A stretch of 64,000 bases of DNA from Pseudomonas sp. WS 5079 (GCF_012985465.1 NZ_JAAQWN010000007.1:186001-250000), one strand, 5' to 3'. Shown: positions 18,466-26,934, numbered from the stretch's first letter. Program-made: numbers and translations. Notes: a model not told the origin generated them from the letters alone.

Positions 18466-19417
18466 GCCCTCCCTGCTCAACGCCCGCGTACACACCCTGC
18501 GCTATGAAGCCGAAGGCATCATCAGCGTGGAGTTTCGGCCGTTGGGCGATACCGTGTTCCCGCCGTTCGAGGCCGGCTCGCACATCGACCTGCACCTGGC
18601 CAACGGCCTGGTGCGCAGCTACTCGCTGCTCAATTCTCCCAGCGACCAGGGGCGCTACACCGTGGGCATCCTGCGTGACCGCAACAGCCGCGGCGGCTCG
18701 GAGTATGTGCACAGCCAACTGCGGGTCGGCATGGCGCTGTCGATCTCGGCGCCGCGCAACAACTTCGCGCTGGACCTGAGCGCCAGCCACAGTGTGCTGG
18801 TGGCCGGTGGCATCGGCATTACGCCGATCTACTGCATGTTTCGCCAACTGCTGGCCCAGGGCAAATCCGCCGAGCTGATCTATTGCGCGCGCTCGCGCCA
18901 GGAAGCGGCATTGGTGGAAGCCTTGAACGGCCTGGGTGCGCGGGTGGTGTACCACTTCAACGACGAAAAAGGCGTGCCGCCGGACCTCGCCGCCTACCTC
19001 GCCGGCCAACCTGCGGATACGCACTTCTACTGCTGCGGCCCAACGCCGATGCTGGATGCGTTCGAGGGCACCTGTGAGCGCCTGGGTTATCCCCATGCCC
19101 ATATCGAGCGCTTTACCGCCGCCGAACTGCCGCCCAGCGAAGATGCGCAGAACCGCTATAGCGTGGAGTTGAAAAAGTCCGGCAAGACGCTGTCGGTGGA
19201 ACCCGGCTTGAGCTTGCTGGATGTGCTGCTCGAAGCCGGTTGCGACATCGATCACAGCTGCCGCGAGGGGGTGTGCGGCTCCTGTGAAACGCGGGTGGTG
19301 GAAGGCCAGATCGACCACCGCGACGGGGTGCTGACCAAGGCCGAGCGCGCGGCGAACAAATCGATGATGGTGTGTGTTTCGGGCTGCAAGAGCCAACGGT
19401 TGGTGCTGGACCTCTAG
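18458..19417 (+). CDS. Oxygenase reductase, VanB type (FMN, NAD, 2Fe-2S)
   Basis: A 319-residue phthalate-oxygenase-reductase-type protein: FMN-binding barrel (RSYSLLN), NAD domain (GGIGITP; YCCGPTPML) and C-terminal plant-type ferredoxin with CREGVCGSC plus a later Cys. It moves electrons from NADH to the Rieske oxygenase at 17027. The start at 18458 is preferred over 18455 because AGAGGTG is then 5 nt away. It is the last gene of the operon; a REP-type inverted repeat follows. Confidence 0.9.
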   Translation: MSKPSLLNARVHTLRYEAEGIISVEFRPLGDTVFPPFEAGSHIDLHLANGLVRSYSLLNSPSDQGRYTVGILRDRNSRGGSEYVHSQLRVGMALSISAPRNNFALDLSASHSVLVAGGIGITPIYCMFRQLLAQGKSAELIYCARSRQEAALVEALNGLGARVVYHFNDEKGVPPDLAAYLAGQPADTHFYCCGPTPMLDAFEGTCERLGYPHAHIERFTAAELPPSEDAQNRYSVELKKSGKTLSVEPGLSLLDVLLEAGCDIDHSCREGVCGSCETRVVEGQIDHRDGVLTKAERAANKSMMVCVSGCKSQRLVLDL

Positions 19418-19423
19418 CCCCCC

Positions 19424-19517
19424 TGTAGGAGCGAGCTTGCTCGCGAAGAACGTTAACGATAACGCGGTTTATCCTGAATAACCGCGTTACCCTCAAGTTC
19501 TTCGCTCGCGCCTACAG
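19424..19517. repeat. REP-like inverted pair with internal hairpin
   Basis: Outer ends TGTAGGAGCGAGCTTGCTCG and its inverted form, with an inner stem around AACGCGGTTTAT/ATAACCGCGTT. It ends the catabolic operon and may also stop transcription. The remaining space to 19854 holds only the control sites of the channel gene. Confidence 0.8.
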
Positions 19518-19629
19518 GATCACCCGCAAAGTGCCCGTTTCATTGGCAGCGTGCAATAAAGACGCACCTATCACGGGCAACTTTGTTACCGCACTTACGG
19601 ATTGTTTCATGGGTTATACACAGCGCTTT

Positions 19630-19644
19630 GTTTCCCATATAAAC
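19630..19644. promoter_or_regulatory. Candidate activator site upstream of the channel gene
   Basis: GTTTCCCATATAAAC resembles the palindromes at 3549 and 3675 (GTTT...ATAT.AAAC), about 60 bp before the sigma-54 promoter. A second half-like match, GTTTCAT, is at 19604, and a GGTTTT...AAAATCC dyad at 19659-19675. Similarity is imperfect. Confidence 0.35.
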
Positions 19645-19690
19645 AATTGTTTTTAAGCGGTTTTTTATAAAATCCAAACTAATTTACCGC

Positions 19691-19707
19691 CTGGCACACT
19701 TCCTGCT
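19691..19707 (+). promoter_or_regulatory. Sigma-54 promoter of the channel gene
   Basis: CTGGCACACTTCCTGCT fits the RpoN consensus, with GG (19693-19694) and GC (19705-19706) separated by exactly 10 bases. It lies about 150 bp before the gene at 19855. Confidence 0.72.
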
Positions 19708-19729
19708 CTACTCCCGTGCATCCACTGAT

Positions 19730-19754
19730 TAAACGGCGTTTCGCCGATAAAACA
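19730..19754. promoter_or_regulatory. 25-bp element shared with the importer operon (copy 2)
   Basis: 22 of 25 bases match 3785-3809. Its core CGGCGTTTCGCCG is a perfect dyad here, suggesting a protein operator. It falls in the leader, downstream of the sigma-54 start. Confidence 0.5.
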
Positions 19755-19761
19755 ATAAGAA
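19751..19761 (+). promoter_or_regulatory. Candidate Crc/Hfq catabolite-repression motif
   Basis: AACAATAAGAA fits AAnAAnAAnAA, the A-rich motif bound by Hfq with Crc in Pseudomonas mRNAs. It lies in the untranslated leader of the channel gene, about 95 nt before the start codon, further away than most proven sites. Confidence 0.4.
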
Positions 19762-19854
19762 CCAACACTTAAACCCGGTAAGACCCGCTCCCTCCTTAGT
19801 TGCCTTTAAAGGCAAGCGGACGAGTGTTGCCGATCACCCGGTAGAGAGGTCTCT

Positions 19855-21081
19855 ATGAAGCGTGTCTTATGTGCAGGATTGATGTTTGCCAGTTTCAGCG
19901 GTTTCGCCGCAGAACCCATCCCTTCCGAGCCGGTGCGGGCCAACGCCGCCAATAAACCTTTCCCCCACATTGCCTGGCGCAGTGACGCCGGGGACGCCAG
20001 CCTGGACATCGGCGGCGCGCTGCGCACCAACTATCGCGACGAGCATTGGGACACCACCGAGAACAATGGCCGCTTCCTCTTCGACACGTTCCGCCTGGAC
20101 GTGCAGGCCACCTACAAGAGCCTCTATAGCGATATCGGCTACTGGTTCCAGGACGACGGCAAGCGCTCCATCGACCGTGGCTTCGTTGGCTATCGGCTCA
20201 ATGCCAACTCCAACCTGCAACTGGGCGCACCGTTCAAGCCGTTTGGCCTGGAGCCGTATCCGCAATTTGGCTGGAGTTACCACCTGCCGTTTTTCATGGG
20301 CTATGCAGTGAGTGCCGGCACCGGCCTCAAGTACAGCTACAAGGATCAGGATTGGGACGTGCAGCTTGGCTTTTTCCCACGTATGTTGCCCAGCGACCTT
20401 CGCTACTCGCCTGAAGTCGGGCGTTACGCCGACCTGAACGACAACGCGATTGCCTTCACCCAGTCGCGCCAGGACAACGAGAAGCGCAACCAGCTCAACG
20501 CCCGCGTGGCGCGCACCTTCAACAGCAATGGCTGGAAAACCGAGATCGGCGCCTCGCTGGCCACCGCCCAGCTGTACAACGCCACCACCAAGGACGATGG
20601 CGACTATTGGGCCGCCGGTGTACACGCCATCATCAACAAGGGGCTGTGGACCGTCACCACCCAGGCCATCCGCTACGAATACGATCCCGAAAACCCCACC
20701 GGCGTCAGCAAGGACTCGGTGCTGATGGGCGGCAACGGCCTGACCCCGGCGTACCTGATCGCGTCCAAGGCCAGCCTGGCGTCGATCAATCTCGGCTATG
20801 ACGTCTACACGCCGAGGCTGGGGCAGTTGAAGAAGGTCAAGTTGTACACCGACTACAGCCGGATGATGAAAGACAAGAGCGACTGGGATGATTCGCAGAT
20901 GTTCACCGTAGGCGCGCAGTTCCTGGCCATGCCGGTGATGGCCTGGGTCGACTTTACCTGGGCGCGCAACGCCAACCCCTATGGCGGCGCAGAGAATGGC
21001 AGTGGTTTTACCAACACCAGTTCGGTGGGCAGCAACGAGTGGTATTACCGCACCAACGTGAATATTGGTTACTACTTTTAA
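19855..21081 (+). CDS. Outer-membrane beta-barrel channel (porin-like)
   Basis: A 408-residue protein with a signal peptide (MKRVLCAGLMFASFSGFAA, cleavage near 19), many alternating aromatic/polar strands and a C-terminal Tyr-Tyr-Phe, as needed for outer-membrane insertion. It looks like a substrate-specific porin rather than OprD proper: it shows the GG-A-rich first strand and YSRM strands seen in OprP/OprO-like or uncharacterised porins. Its shared control elements with the importer operon suggest it admits that compound. The start has AGAGG about 6 nt before it. Confidence 0.75.
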   Translation: MKRVLCAGLMFASFSGFAAEPIPSEPVRANAANKPFPHIAWRSDAGDASLDIGGALRTNYRDEHWDTTENNGRFLFDTFRLDVQATYKSLYSDIGYWFQDDGKRSIDRGFVGYRLNANSNLQLGAPFKPFGLEPYPQFGWSYHLPFFMGYAVSAGTGLKYSYKDQDWDVQLGFFPRMLPSDLRYSPEVGRYADLNDNAIAFTQSRQDNEKRNQLNARVARTFNSNGWKTEIGASLATAQLYNATTKDDGDYWAAGVHAIINKGLWTVTTQAIRYEYDPENPTGVSKDSVLMGGNGLTPAYLIASKASLASINLGYDVYTPRLGQLKKVKLYTDYSRMMKDKSDWDDSQMFTVGAQFLAMPVMAWVDFTWARNANPYGGAENGSGFTNTSSVGSNEWYYRTNVNIGYYF

Positions 21082-21104
21082 CCAGGCAACAAAAAACAAA
21101 GGTG

Positions 21105-21880
21105 GGGGGGGTGAGTACATATCCGTTGCTGCGGTCATGGCGGCTATTGGTTCCGCTCTTACAGCGGGTCACTTTCGAAAAGCGCGAAAGTAACCAAAGC
21201 GCTCTTGCCCCACCACTCGGTGCCTCGCCTAGGCTCGGCATGCCCGCAGTCAGGCATTGCTCCGTGGGCCCGCCGCGATCGGCCATCCATGGCCGTGTCG
21301 CGGCTACCCCGGCATCCTGCCGGGGTGCCCACTGCGCAATACCTGCCTGCGGCCATCGTGGTTTAACGGGGCGCCTAAGATCAAAAGCCAGATCAAAAGC
21401 AGGCAACAGCAGAGCAACAGCAAAGCCAGAGCGCGAAGCTACATTCCCCTGTAGGAGCTGGCTTGCCTGCGATGACGGCAGGTCAGCCAACAGATTCATC
21501 GACTGATACACCGCCATCGCAGGCAAGCCAGCTCCTACAGGGGGACGCGCACGCTTTGACGATCAGGTCGGCTGTCAGGCCGCCTCGCTTTGCTTGTGAT
21601 TTTGATCTTAGGCGCCCCGTTAAACCACGCTGGCCGTCATCCGATATTGATTTGGGGGGTAACCCGGCAGGACGCCGGGTTAGCCGCGCTGGGCCAGGGA
21701 TGGCCCATCGCGGCGGCCCCCCAAATCAATGTCGGATGACGGGCACACCGAGCCTAGGCGAGGTGCCGAGTGGTGGGGCAAGAGCCCTTTGCTTACTTTG
21801 GGGCTTTTCCAAAGTGAGCCGCCGTAAGGGCGGAACCCTAAGTGGCCATGACTGCAGCAACGGATATGTACTCACACCCC
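21105..21880. repeat. Large imperfect palindromic repeat element with central REPIN
   Basis: The left arm (about 21105-21389) and right arm (about 21597-21880) are inverted copies: both contain GAGTACATATCCGTTGCTGC, GGGCTCTTGCCCCACCAC-like and GGTTTAACGGGGCGCC blocks, with a REPIN between. Each arm has its own inner dyad of different sequence. It is non-coding: the open frames across it are accidental. Similar long intergenic repeats are common in fluorescens-group genomes as I recall. Confidence 0.8.
21450..21540. repeat. REPIN at the centre of the large palindrome
   Basis: TGTAGGAGCTGGCTTGCCTG at one end and CAGGCAAGCCAGCTCCTACA at the other, separated by about 50 bp. Confidence 0.9.
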
Positions 21881-22025
21881 ACAACCAAAAAAGAGCAAGT
21901 CGTGTAGATACTCATGCCTAACGCAGCCTCACCAAAGCTCGACAGCCCCCACATCAGGTCAGTGTGACGCTTCGACCATTCCTCGCTCAGTTGCGCTGCT
22001 TGCAGACGGCTGGCGCACACCTAGG

Positions 22026-22140
22026 TATAGTGCCGCCCCTCTTCGCATGCACGATCGTCAACCGCATGCGAACGCCGAACTAATAACAACCCGCGACTTG
22101 GAACCGGGACGAGCACTCGCCCCACCTATCGTGCTGCCTG
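22026..22140 (+). promoter_or_regulatory. Probable promoter and structured leader of the symporter gene
   Basis: A TATAGT -10-like box at 22026 is followed by a perfect 9-bp inverted repeat (TTCGCATGC at 22042-22050, GCATGCGAA at 22064-22072) and a second short stem (AGCAC at 22112, GTGCT at 22131). No -35 is clear. The 190-nt leader contains no gene; it does not match the glycine riboswitch pattern I know. Confidence 0.4.
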
Positions 22141-22213
22141 CGCGACGGTGTGTAACGCGATGTTTCGACCCGTCCGGCTTTTGCCTTTACAAAAAAACAG
22201 CGAGGAATACTCC

Positions 22214-23665
22214 ATGCTAGAAGTCATCAACGACTTCCTCTCAGGAAAAGTACTGATCGTGCTCATTGTCGGGCTCGGTGGTTACTTCACGATCCGCTCG
22301 CGTTTCGTTCAGTTTCGTCACTTCTTTCATATGTTCGCGGTGTTTCGCGACAGCCTCAAAAGCAGCGCCGGCCAACTCAGTTCGTTCCAGGCGCTGATGC
22401 TCAGCCTGGCCGGGCGGGTGGGCGCCGGTAACATCGCCGGGGTCGGCATTGCCGTGACCCTGGGTGGCCCGGGCGCAGTGTTCTGGATGTGGGTCACCGC
22501 GCTGGTGGGCATGTCGTCGAGCTTTATCGAGTGCTCCCTGGGCCAGCTCTACAAACGCACCGACGCCGAAGGCACCTACCGTGGTGGCCCGGCCTATTAC
22601 ATCCAGCACGGCCTGCAAAAACGCTGGCTGGGGATGGTCATGGCGTTCCTGCTGCTGGTGACCTTCGGGTTCGCCTTCAACGGCCTGCAAGCCCATGCCG
22701 TGACCCACTCGCTCAATAACGCCTTTGGTTTCGACACCACCTACACCGGCCTGGCGCTGGCGGTGTTGCTGGGCCTGGTGTTTATCGGCGGGATCAAGCG
22801 TATTGCCTCGATTGCCGACCTGCTGGTGCCGGTCAAGACCCTGGTCTATATCGCCGTGACGGTCTACGTGATCGTGCTGCAATTCGACCAGGTGCCGGCC
22901 ATGCTCGCGACCATCGTCAAGAGCGCCTTTGGCCTGGACCAGGCCTTCGGTGGCCTGGTGGGCAGCGCGATCATCATGGGTGTGAAGCGCGGCGTGTTCG
23001 CCAACGAAGCCGGCCTGGGCAGCGCGCCCAACGTGGCCGCGGTGGCCTCGGTGAAACACCCGGTCGCCCAAGGCGTGGTGCAAGCGTTCAGCGTGTTCCT
23101 CGACACCTTCATCATCTGCACCTGCACCGCCCTGCTGATCCTGCTTTCGGGCTTCTACACCCCAGGCTTCGAAGGCGACGGCATTGCCCTGACCCAGAAC
23201 TCCCTGGCAGCGGTGGTCGGTGACTGGGGGCGGATGTTTATCTCGGTGGCCCTGGCGTTGTTCGTGTTTACATCGATCATGTACAACTACTACCTGGGCG
23301 AGAGCAACCTGCGCTTTTTGGTGGGCAACAACCGCAAGGTGCTGATCGGTTATCGCGCGTTGGTACTGGTGCTGATCTTCTGGGGTTCGATCGAGAACCT
23401 GAGCACCGTGTTCGCCTTCGCCGACATCACCATGACCATGCTGGCGTTCGTCAACCTGTTCGCCCTGGCGTTCCTGTTCAAGATCGCCATGCGTATCCTC
23501 AACGACTACGACAACCAGCGCGCGGCGGGCATCAGGACCCCGGTGTTCGACTCCAGCCAGTTCCCGGACCTGGACCTGGACCGCAAGGCCTGGCCGGCCA
23601 ACCCGGTGCAGCCTGAGCCAACCACTCAAGCGACTGCTGAGCTGAACGCCCAAGTGCAACGCTGA
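22214..23665 (+). CDS. Alanine/glycine:cation symporter (AGCS family)
   Basis: A 483-residue inner-membrane symporter with about 10-11 hydrophobic segments and the family signatures AGRVGAGNIAGVG and KRGVFANEAGLGSAPN, which line the substrate and Na+ site. It imports alanine or glycine with Na+ (or H+). The start at 22214 (MLEVINDF) has GAGGAA 6 nt upstream; a longer frame from 22148 has no ribosome site. The C-terminal tail is hydrophilic. A terminator follows at 23682. Confidence 0.93.
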   Translation: MLEVINDFLSGKVLIVLIVGLGGYFTIRSRFVQFRHFFHMFAVFRDSLKSSAGQLSSFQALMLSLAGRVGAGNIAGVGIAVTLGGPGAVFWMWVTALVGMSSSFIECSLGQLYKRTDAEGTYRGGPAYYIQHGLQKRWLGMVMAFLLLVTFGFAFNGLQAHAVTHSLNNAFGFDTTYTGLALAVLLGLVFIGGIKRIASIADLLVPVKTLVYIAVTVYVIVLQFDQVPAMLATIVKSAFGLDQAFGGLVGSAIIMGVKRGVFANEAGLGSAPNVAAVASVKHPVAQGVVQAFSVFLDTFIICTCTALLILLSGFYTPGFEGDGIALTQNSLAAVVGDWGRMFISVALALFVFTSIMYNYYLGESNLRFLVGNNRKVLIGYRALVLVLIFWGSIENLSTVFAFADITMTMLAFVNLFALAFLFKIAMRILNDYDNQRAAGIRTPVFDSSQFPDLDLDRKAWPANPVQPEPTTQATAELNAQVQR

Positions 23666-23681
23666 GCCTAGATAGATGACA

Positions 23682-23725
23682 CGCCGCCCGGCCTTGGGCA
23701 TGCTCTGGGCCCGGCGGCGTTTTTC
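23682..23725 (+). terminator. Intrinsic terminator after the symporter gene
   Basis: GC-rich stem CGCCGCCCGGCC pairing with GGGCCCGGCGGCG around a 13-nt loop, followed by TTTTT. Confidence 0.85.
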
Positions 23726-23742
23726 GTTCAGGAGATTGTTCG

Positions 23743-24720
23743 ATGTCCAAAGCTAACACCCTCATGGTGCTCTACACCGGCGGCACCATCGGCATGCAAG
23801 CCAGCGCCAACGGCCTGGCGCCCGCTTCGGGCTTTGAAGCGCGCATGCGCGAACAGCTTGCCCACCTGCCAGCGCCAGCCTGGCGCTTTCGGGAAATGTC
23901 ACCGCTGATCGATAGCGCCAATATGACGCCCGCCTACTGGCAGCACCTGCGCAGCGCCGTGGTCGAGGCTGTGGACGAGGGCTGCGATGGCGTGCTGATT
24001 CTGCATGGCACCGACACCCTGGCCTACAGCGCGGCGGCCATGAGTTTCCAACTGCTGGGCCTGCCGGCGCCGGTGGTGTTCACCGGTTCGATGCTGCCGG
24101 CCGGCGTGCCCGACAGCGATGCCTGGGAAAACGTCAGCGGCGCCCTGGCAGCGTTGGGTGAAGGCCTGGCGCCCGGGGTGCACCTGTACTTCCACGGCGC
24201 ACTGATGGCGCCGACCCGCTGTGCGAAAATCCGCAGTTTTGGCCGCCATCCCTTTGCTGCACTGCAGCGCAACGGCGGCGTGGCCAAGGCCCAGGCGCTG
24301 CCTGCCGCACTGGACTACCGCCAGCCCAAGGCCCTGGCCAATGTCGGCGTATTGCCGCTGGTGCCGGGCATTGATGCCGGGCAACTGGATGCCCTGGTCG
24401 ACAGCGGCATCCAGGCACTGGTGCTCGAATGCTTTGGCAGCGGCACCGGGCCCAGCGATAACCCGGCGTTCCTCGCCAGCCTGCAACGTGCGCAGGCTCG
24501 GCACATCGTGGTCGTCGCGATCACCCAATGTCATGAAGGCGGTGTGGAACTGGACGTATATGAAGCCGGCAGCCGCCTGCGTGGGGTCGGTGTGTTGTCC
24601 GGTGGCGGCATGACCCGCGAAGCCGTGTTCGGCAAGCTGCAAGCCTTGCTCGGCGCCGGGCTGCCCAACGACGAAGTACGGCGCCTGGTCGAGCTGGACC
24701 TGTGCGGCGAACTGAGCTGA
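23743..24720 (+). CDS. L-asparaginase (type I-like)
   Basis: A 325-residue asparaginase hydrolysing asparagine to aspartate and ammonia. Both catalytic threonine motifs are present: YTGGTIG (T12/T15 region) and HGTDT (88-92), and the second active-site segment GSMLPAGVPDSDAWENV. No signal peptide, so cytoplasmic, as in the low-affinity type I enzymes. It follows the symporter terminator by 18 bp, so it may be driven by read-through or its own promoter. Product aspartate could feed AspA at 1897. Confidence 0.92.
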   Translation: MSKANTLMVLYTGGTIGMQASANGLAPASGFEARMREQLAHLPAPAWRFREMSPLIDSANMTPAYWQHLRSAVVEAVDEGCDGVLILHGTDTLAYSAAAMSFQLLGLPAPVVFTGSMLPAGVPDSDAWENVSGALAALGEGLAPGVHLYFHGALMAPTRCAKIRSFGRHPFAALQRNGGVAKAQALPAALDYRQPKALANVGVLPLVPGIDAGQLDALVDSGIQALVLECFGSGTGPSDNPAFLASLQRAQARHIVVVAITQCHEGGVELDVYEAGSRLRGVGVLSGGGMTREAVFGKLQALLGAGLPNDEVRRLVELDLCGELS

Positions 24721-24770
24721 GCGGCATATAACTTGCTCCACTTCCAGCCATCCCCTGGCTGGAAGTTCCC

Positions 24771-25763
24771 ATGCTGCACTCCCACCTCACCACCCTCAAC
24801 GCCGTTTCCCTGGTGCTCAGCACCTTCAAGGCCGAAGGCTTGCCCGCCGAAGCGCTACTGGCCGGCAGTGGCATCTGTGCGGCGGACCTGAGCCGCGCCG
24901 ACACACGCATCGCCACGCACCAGGAGATGCAAGTGTGCGCCAATGCCGTGGCCTTGCAGCGCGATATCGGGCTGATCGTGGGGCGACGGATGCACGTATC
25001 GGCGTACGGCATGCTCGGCTATGCCCTGCTCACCAGTGCCACTTTCGGTGACGCTTTGCGCCTGGCCCTGCGTTATCCGGCGCTGTTGGGAACACTGTTC
25101 GAACTGAGCCTTGAGCAAGACGGAGAGCGTATCTGGTTCACCGCCAGCGATTACCGCGAGAGCCCGGCGCTGACCGCCTTCAACGTGGAGCTGTGCCTGG
25201 GGTCGCTGAAGGTGATCTGCGACGACCTGCTCGGCCATCCGCTGCCCTTGCTGGGCGCGCGCTTTGAGCATGCTGCGCCGGATTACCAGGCGCGCTATGC
25301 CGAGTGTTTCGACTGCCCGTTGCAGTTCCAGGCCACGGCCAATGCGTTCGCCTTCGACCAGCGCTGGCTCGCCCAACCCTTGCCCCTGGCCGACACCGTG
25401 ACCCACCGGGCCATGGCCGAACGCTGCCGCAAACAGAACACCGAATTCACCGGGCGCGAGGCCTGGCTGGGGCGGGTCCGCCAGTTGCTCGCGGCACAAC
25501 TGCACGCCGCACCGGGGCTCGATGGCCTGGCCCAGCAGATGAACTGTTCGCCGCGCACCCTGCGCCGGCACCTGCACGACCTGGGCTGCAGCTACCAGGA
25601 ACTGCTGGACGAACTGCGCTTCGAGCGCGCCAAGCAGTTGTTGGCGCAAGACCAGTGGCCGATCTACCGCATCGCCGAGCAGTTGGGTTTCAGTGAGACC
25701 GCGAGCTTCCGGCATGCCTTTGTACGCTGGAGCGGTGTAGCGCCGAGTCAATTTCGAGCCTGA
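24771..25763 (+). CDS. AraC-family transcriptional regulator (OruR/ArgR-like)
   Basis: A 330-residue regulator. The N-terminal two-thirds is the arabinose-binding-like domain of the OruR type; the C-terminus has two helix-turn-helix units (LDGLAQQMNCSPRTLRRHLHDLG and IYRIAEQLGFSETASFRHAFVRWSGVAPSQFR). It lies between asparaginase and the polyamine genes and could control either. The short hairpin at 25764-25780 (GCCCC/GGGGC) follows its stop. Confidence 0.87.
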   Translation: MLHSHLTTLNAVSLVLSTFKAEGLPAEALLAGSGICAADLSRADTRIATHQEMQVCANAVALQRDIGLIVGRRMHVSAYGMLGYALLTSATFGDALRLALRYPALLGTLFELSLEQDGERIWFTASDYRESPALTAFNVELCLGSLKVICDDLLGHPLPLLGARFEHAAPDYQARYAECFDCPLQFQATANAFAFDQRWLAQPLPLADTVTHRAMAERCRKQNTEFTGREAWLGRVRQLLAAQLHAAPGLDGLAQQMNCSPRTLRRHLHDLGCSYQELLDELRFERAKQLLAQDQWPIYRIAEQLGFSETASFRHAFVRWSGVAPSQFRA

Positions 25764-25889
25764 CGCCCCATGTAGGGGCGAATTTCGGACAGACAATTTG
25801 GCCATATTTATCCCCTTTTGGCCGCTCCTGCCGTTCTCCAAACCTGTGCGCACCGCAACACTGCAAGGCATCCCAACCTGCCTGCGGAG

Positions 25890-25900
25890 AACAATAAAAA
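25890..25900 (+). promoter_or_regulatory. Candidate Crc/Hfq site at the start of the acetylpolyamine amidohydrolase gene
   Basis: AACAATAAAAA fits AAnAAnAAnAA and lies between the GGAGA ribosome site and the ATG at 25900, the position where Hfq/Crc blocks translation in Pseudomonas catabolic genes. Confidence 0.55.
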
Positions 25901-26934
25901 TGCTGACGATCTACTCGCACGATCACCACCTGCACCATGGCCGTTGCGAATTGATGGACGGCCAGTTGATGCCCTGCTTCGAAATGCCTTCGCGCGCCGA
26001 CCATGTGCTGCAACGGGTCAAGGACCGTGCACTGGGCCCGGTGCAAGCGCCCCAGGACTTTGGCCTGGCGCCGCTGCAGCGCATCCACAGCCGCGACTAC
26101 CTGGAGTTCTTCCAGGGTGCCTGGGCCCGTTGGGTCGAATTCGGCCAGGACGGCGACCTGCTGCCCTACACCTGGCCCGCCCGGACCTTGCGCCGCGTGC
26201 TGCCCACCAGCCTGCACGGCCAACTGGGCTATTACAGCTTCGACGGCGGTGCGCCGATCACCGCCGGTACCTGGCAGGCGGCCTACAGCGCGGCGCAGGT
26301 CGCGCTGACCGCGCAGCAGGCGATCCAACAAGGCGCCCACAGCGCCTTCGCCTTGTGCCGGCCACCGGGGCATCACGCAGCTGGCGACTTGATGGGCGGT
26401 TACTGCTACCTCAACAACGCCGCCATCGCTGCCCAGGCTTTTATCGACCAGGGCCACAAAAAGGTCGCGATCCTCGACGTGGATTACCACCACGGCAACG
26501 GCACCCAGTCGATCTTCTATGAGCGCAGCGATGTGCTGTTCACTTCGATCCACGGGCACCCGCAGGCCGAGTTTCCGTTTTTCCTCGGTTATGCCGACGA
26601 GTTGGGCGAGGGTGCCGGCGAAGGCTTCAACTTCAATTACCCGCTGCCGGCTGGTGCCGCCTGGGACACCTGGAGCGCGGCACTGGAGCAGGCCTGCCGG
26701 GAGATCGAGGGCTATGGCGCCGACATCATCGTGGTGTCCCTGGGCGTGGACACGTTCAAGGACGATCCCATCTCGCAATTCAAGCTCGACAGCCCGGACT
26801 ACCTGGCCATGGGCGCGCGTATCGCCCGCCTGGGCAAGCCGACGCTGTTTGTGATGGAAGGCGGTTACGCGGTGGCAGAAATCGGCATCAATGCCGTCAA
26901 CGTTCTCGAAGGTTTTGAAGGGGCAGCCCAATGA
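25900..26934 (+). CDS. Acetylpolyamine amidohydrolase (histone-deacetylase superfamily)
   Basis: A 344-residue zinc amidohydrolase. The active site is intact: H158-H159 (RPPGHHA), zinc ligands D195, H197 (DVDYHH) and D284 (GVDTF), and the transition-state Tyr 323 (EGGYAV). An extra N-terminal segment and loop are typical of the dimeric ApaH-type enzymes that remove acetyl groups from acetylputrescine or acetylcadaverine. It overlaps the polyamine-binding protein gene by four bases, supporting a polyamine-scavenging operon. Confidence 0.9.
   Translation: MLTIYSHDHHLHHGRCELMDGQLMPCFEMPSRADHVLQRVKDRALGPVQAPQDFGLAPLQRIHSRDYLEFFQGAWARWVEFGQDGDLLPYTWPARTLRRVLPTSLHGQLGYYSFDGGAPITAGTWQAAYSAAQVALTAQQAIQQGAHSAFALCRPPGHHAAGDLMGGYCYLNNAAIAAQAFIDQGHKKVAILDVDYHHGNGTQSIFYERSDVLFTSIHGHPQAEFPFFLGYADELGEGAGEGFNFNYPLPAGAAWDTWSAALEQACREIEGYGADIIVVSLGVDTFKDDPISQFKLDSPDYLAMGARIARLGKPTLFVMEGGYAVAEIGINAVNVLEGFEGAAQ

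Noticed and set aside
21039..21921. Several short frames over the palindromic element
   Set aside because: They follow the inverted repeat and REPIN, not a coding pattern; no ribosome site or conserved motif.
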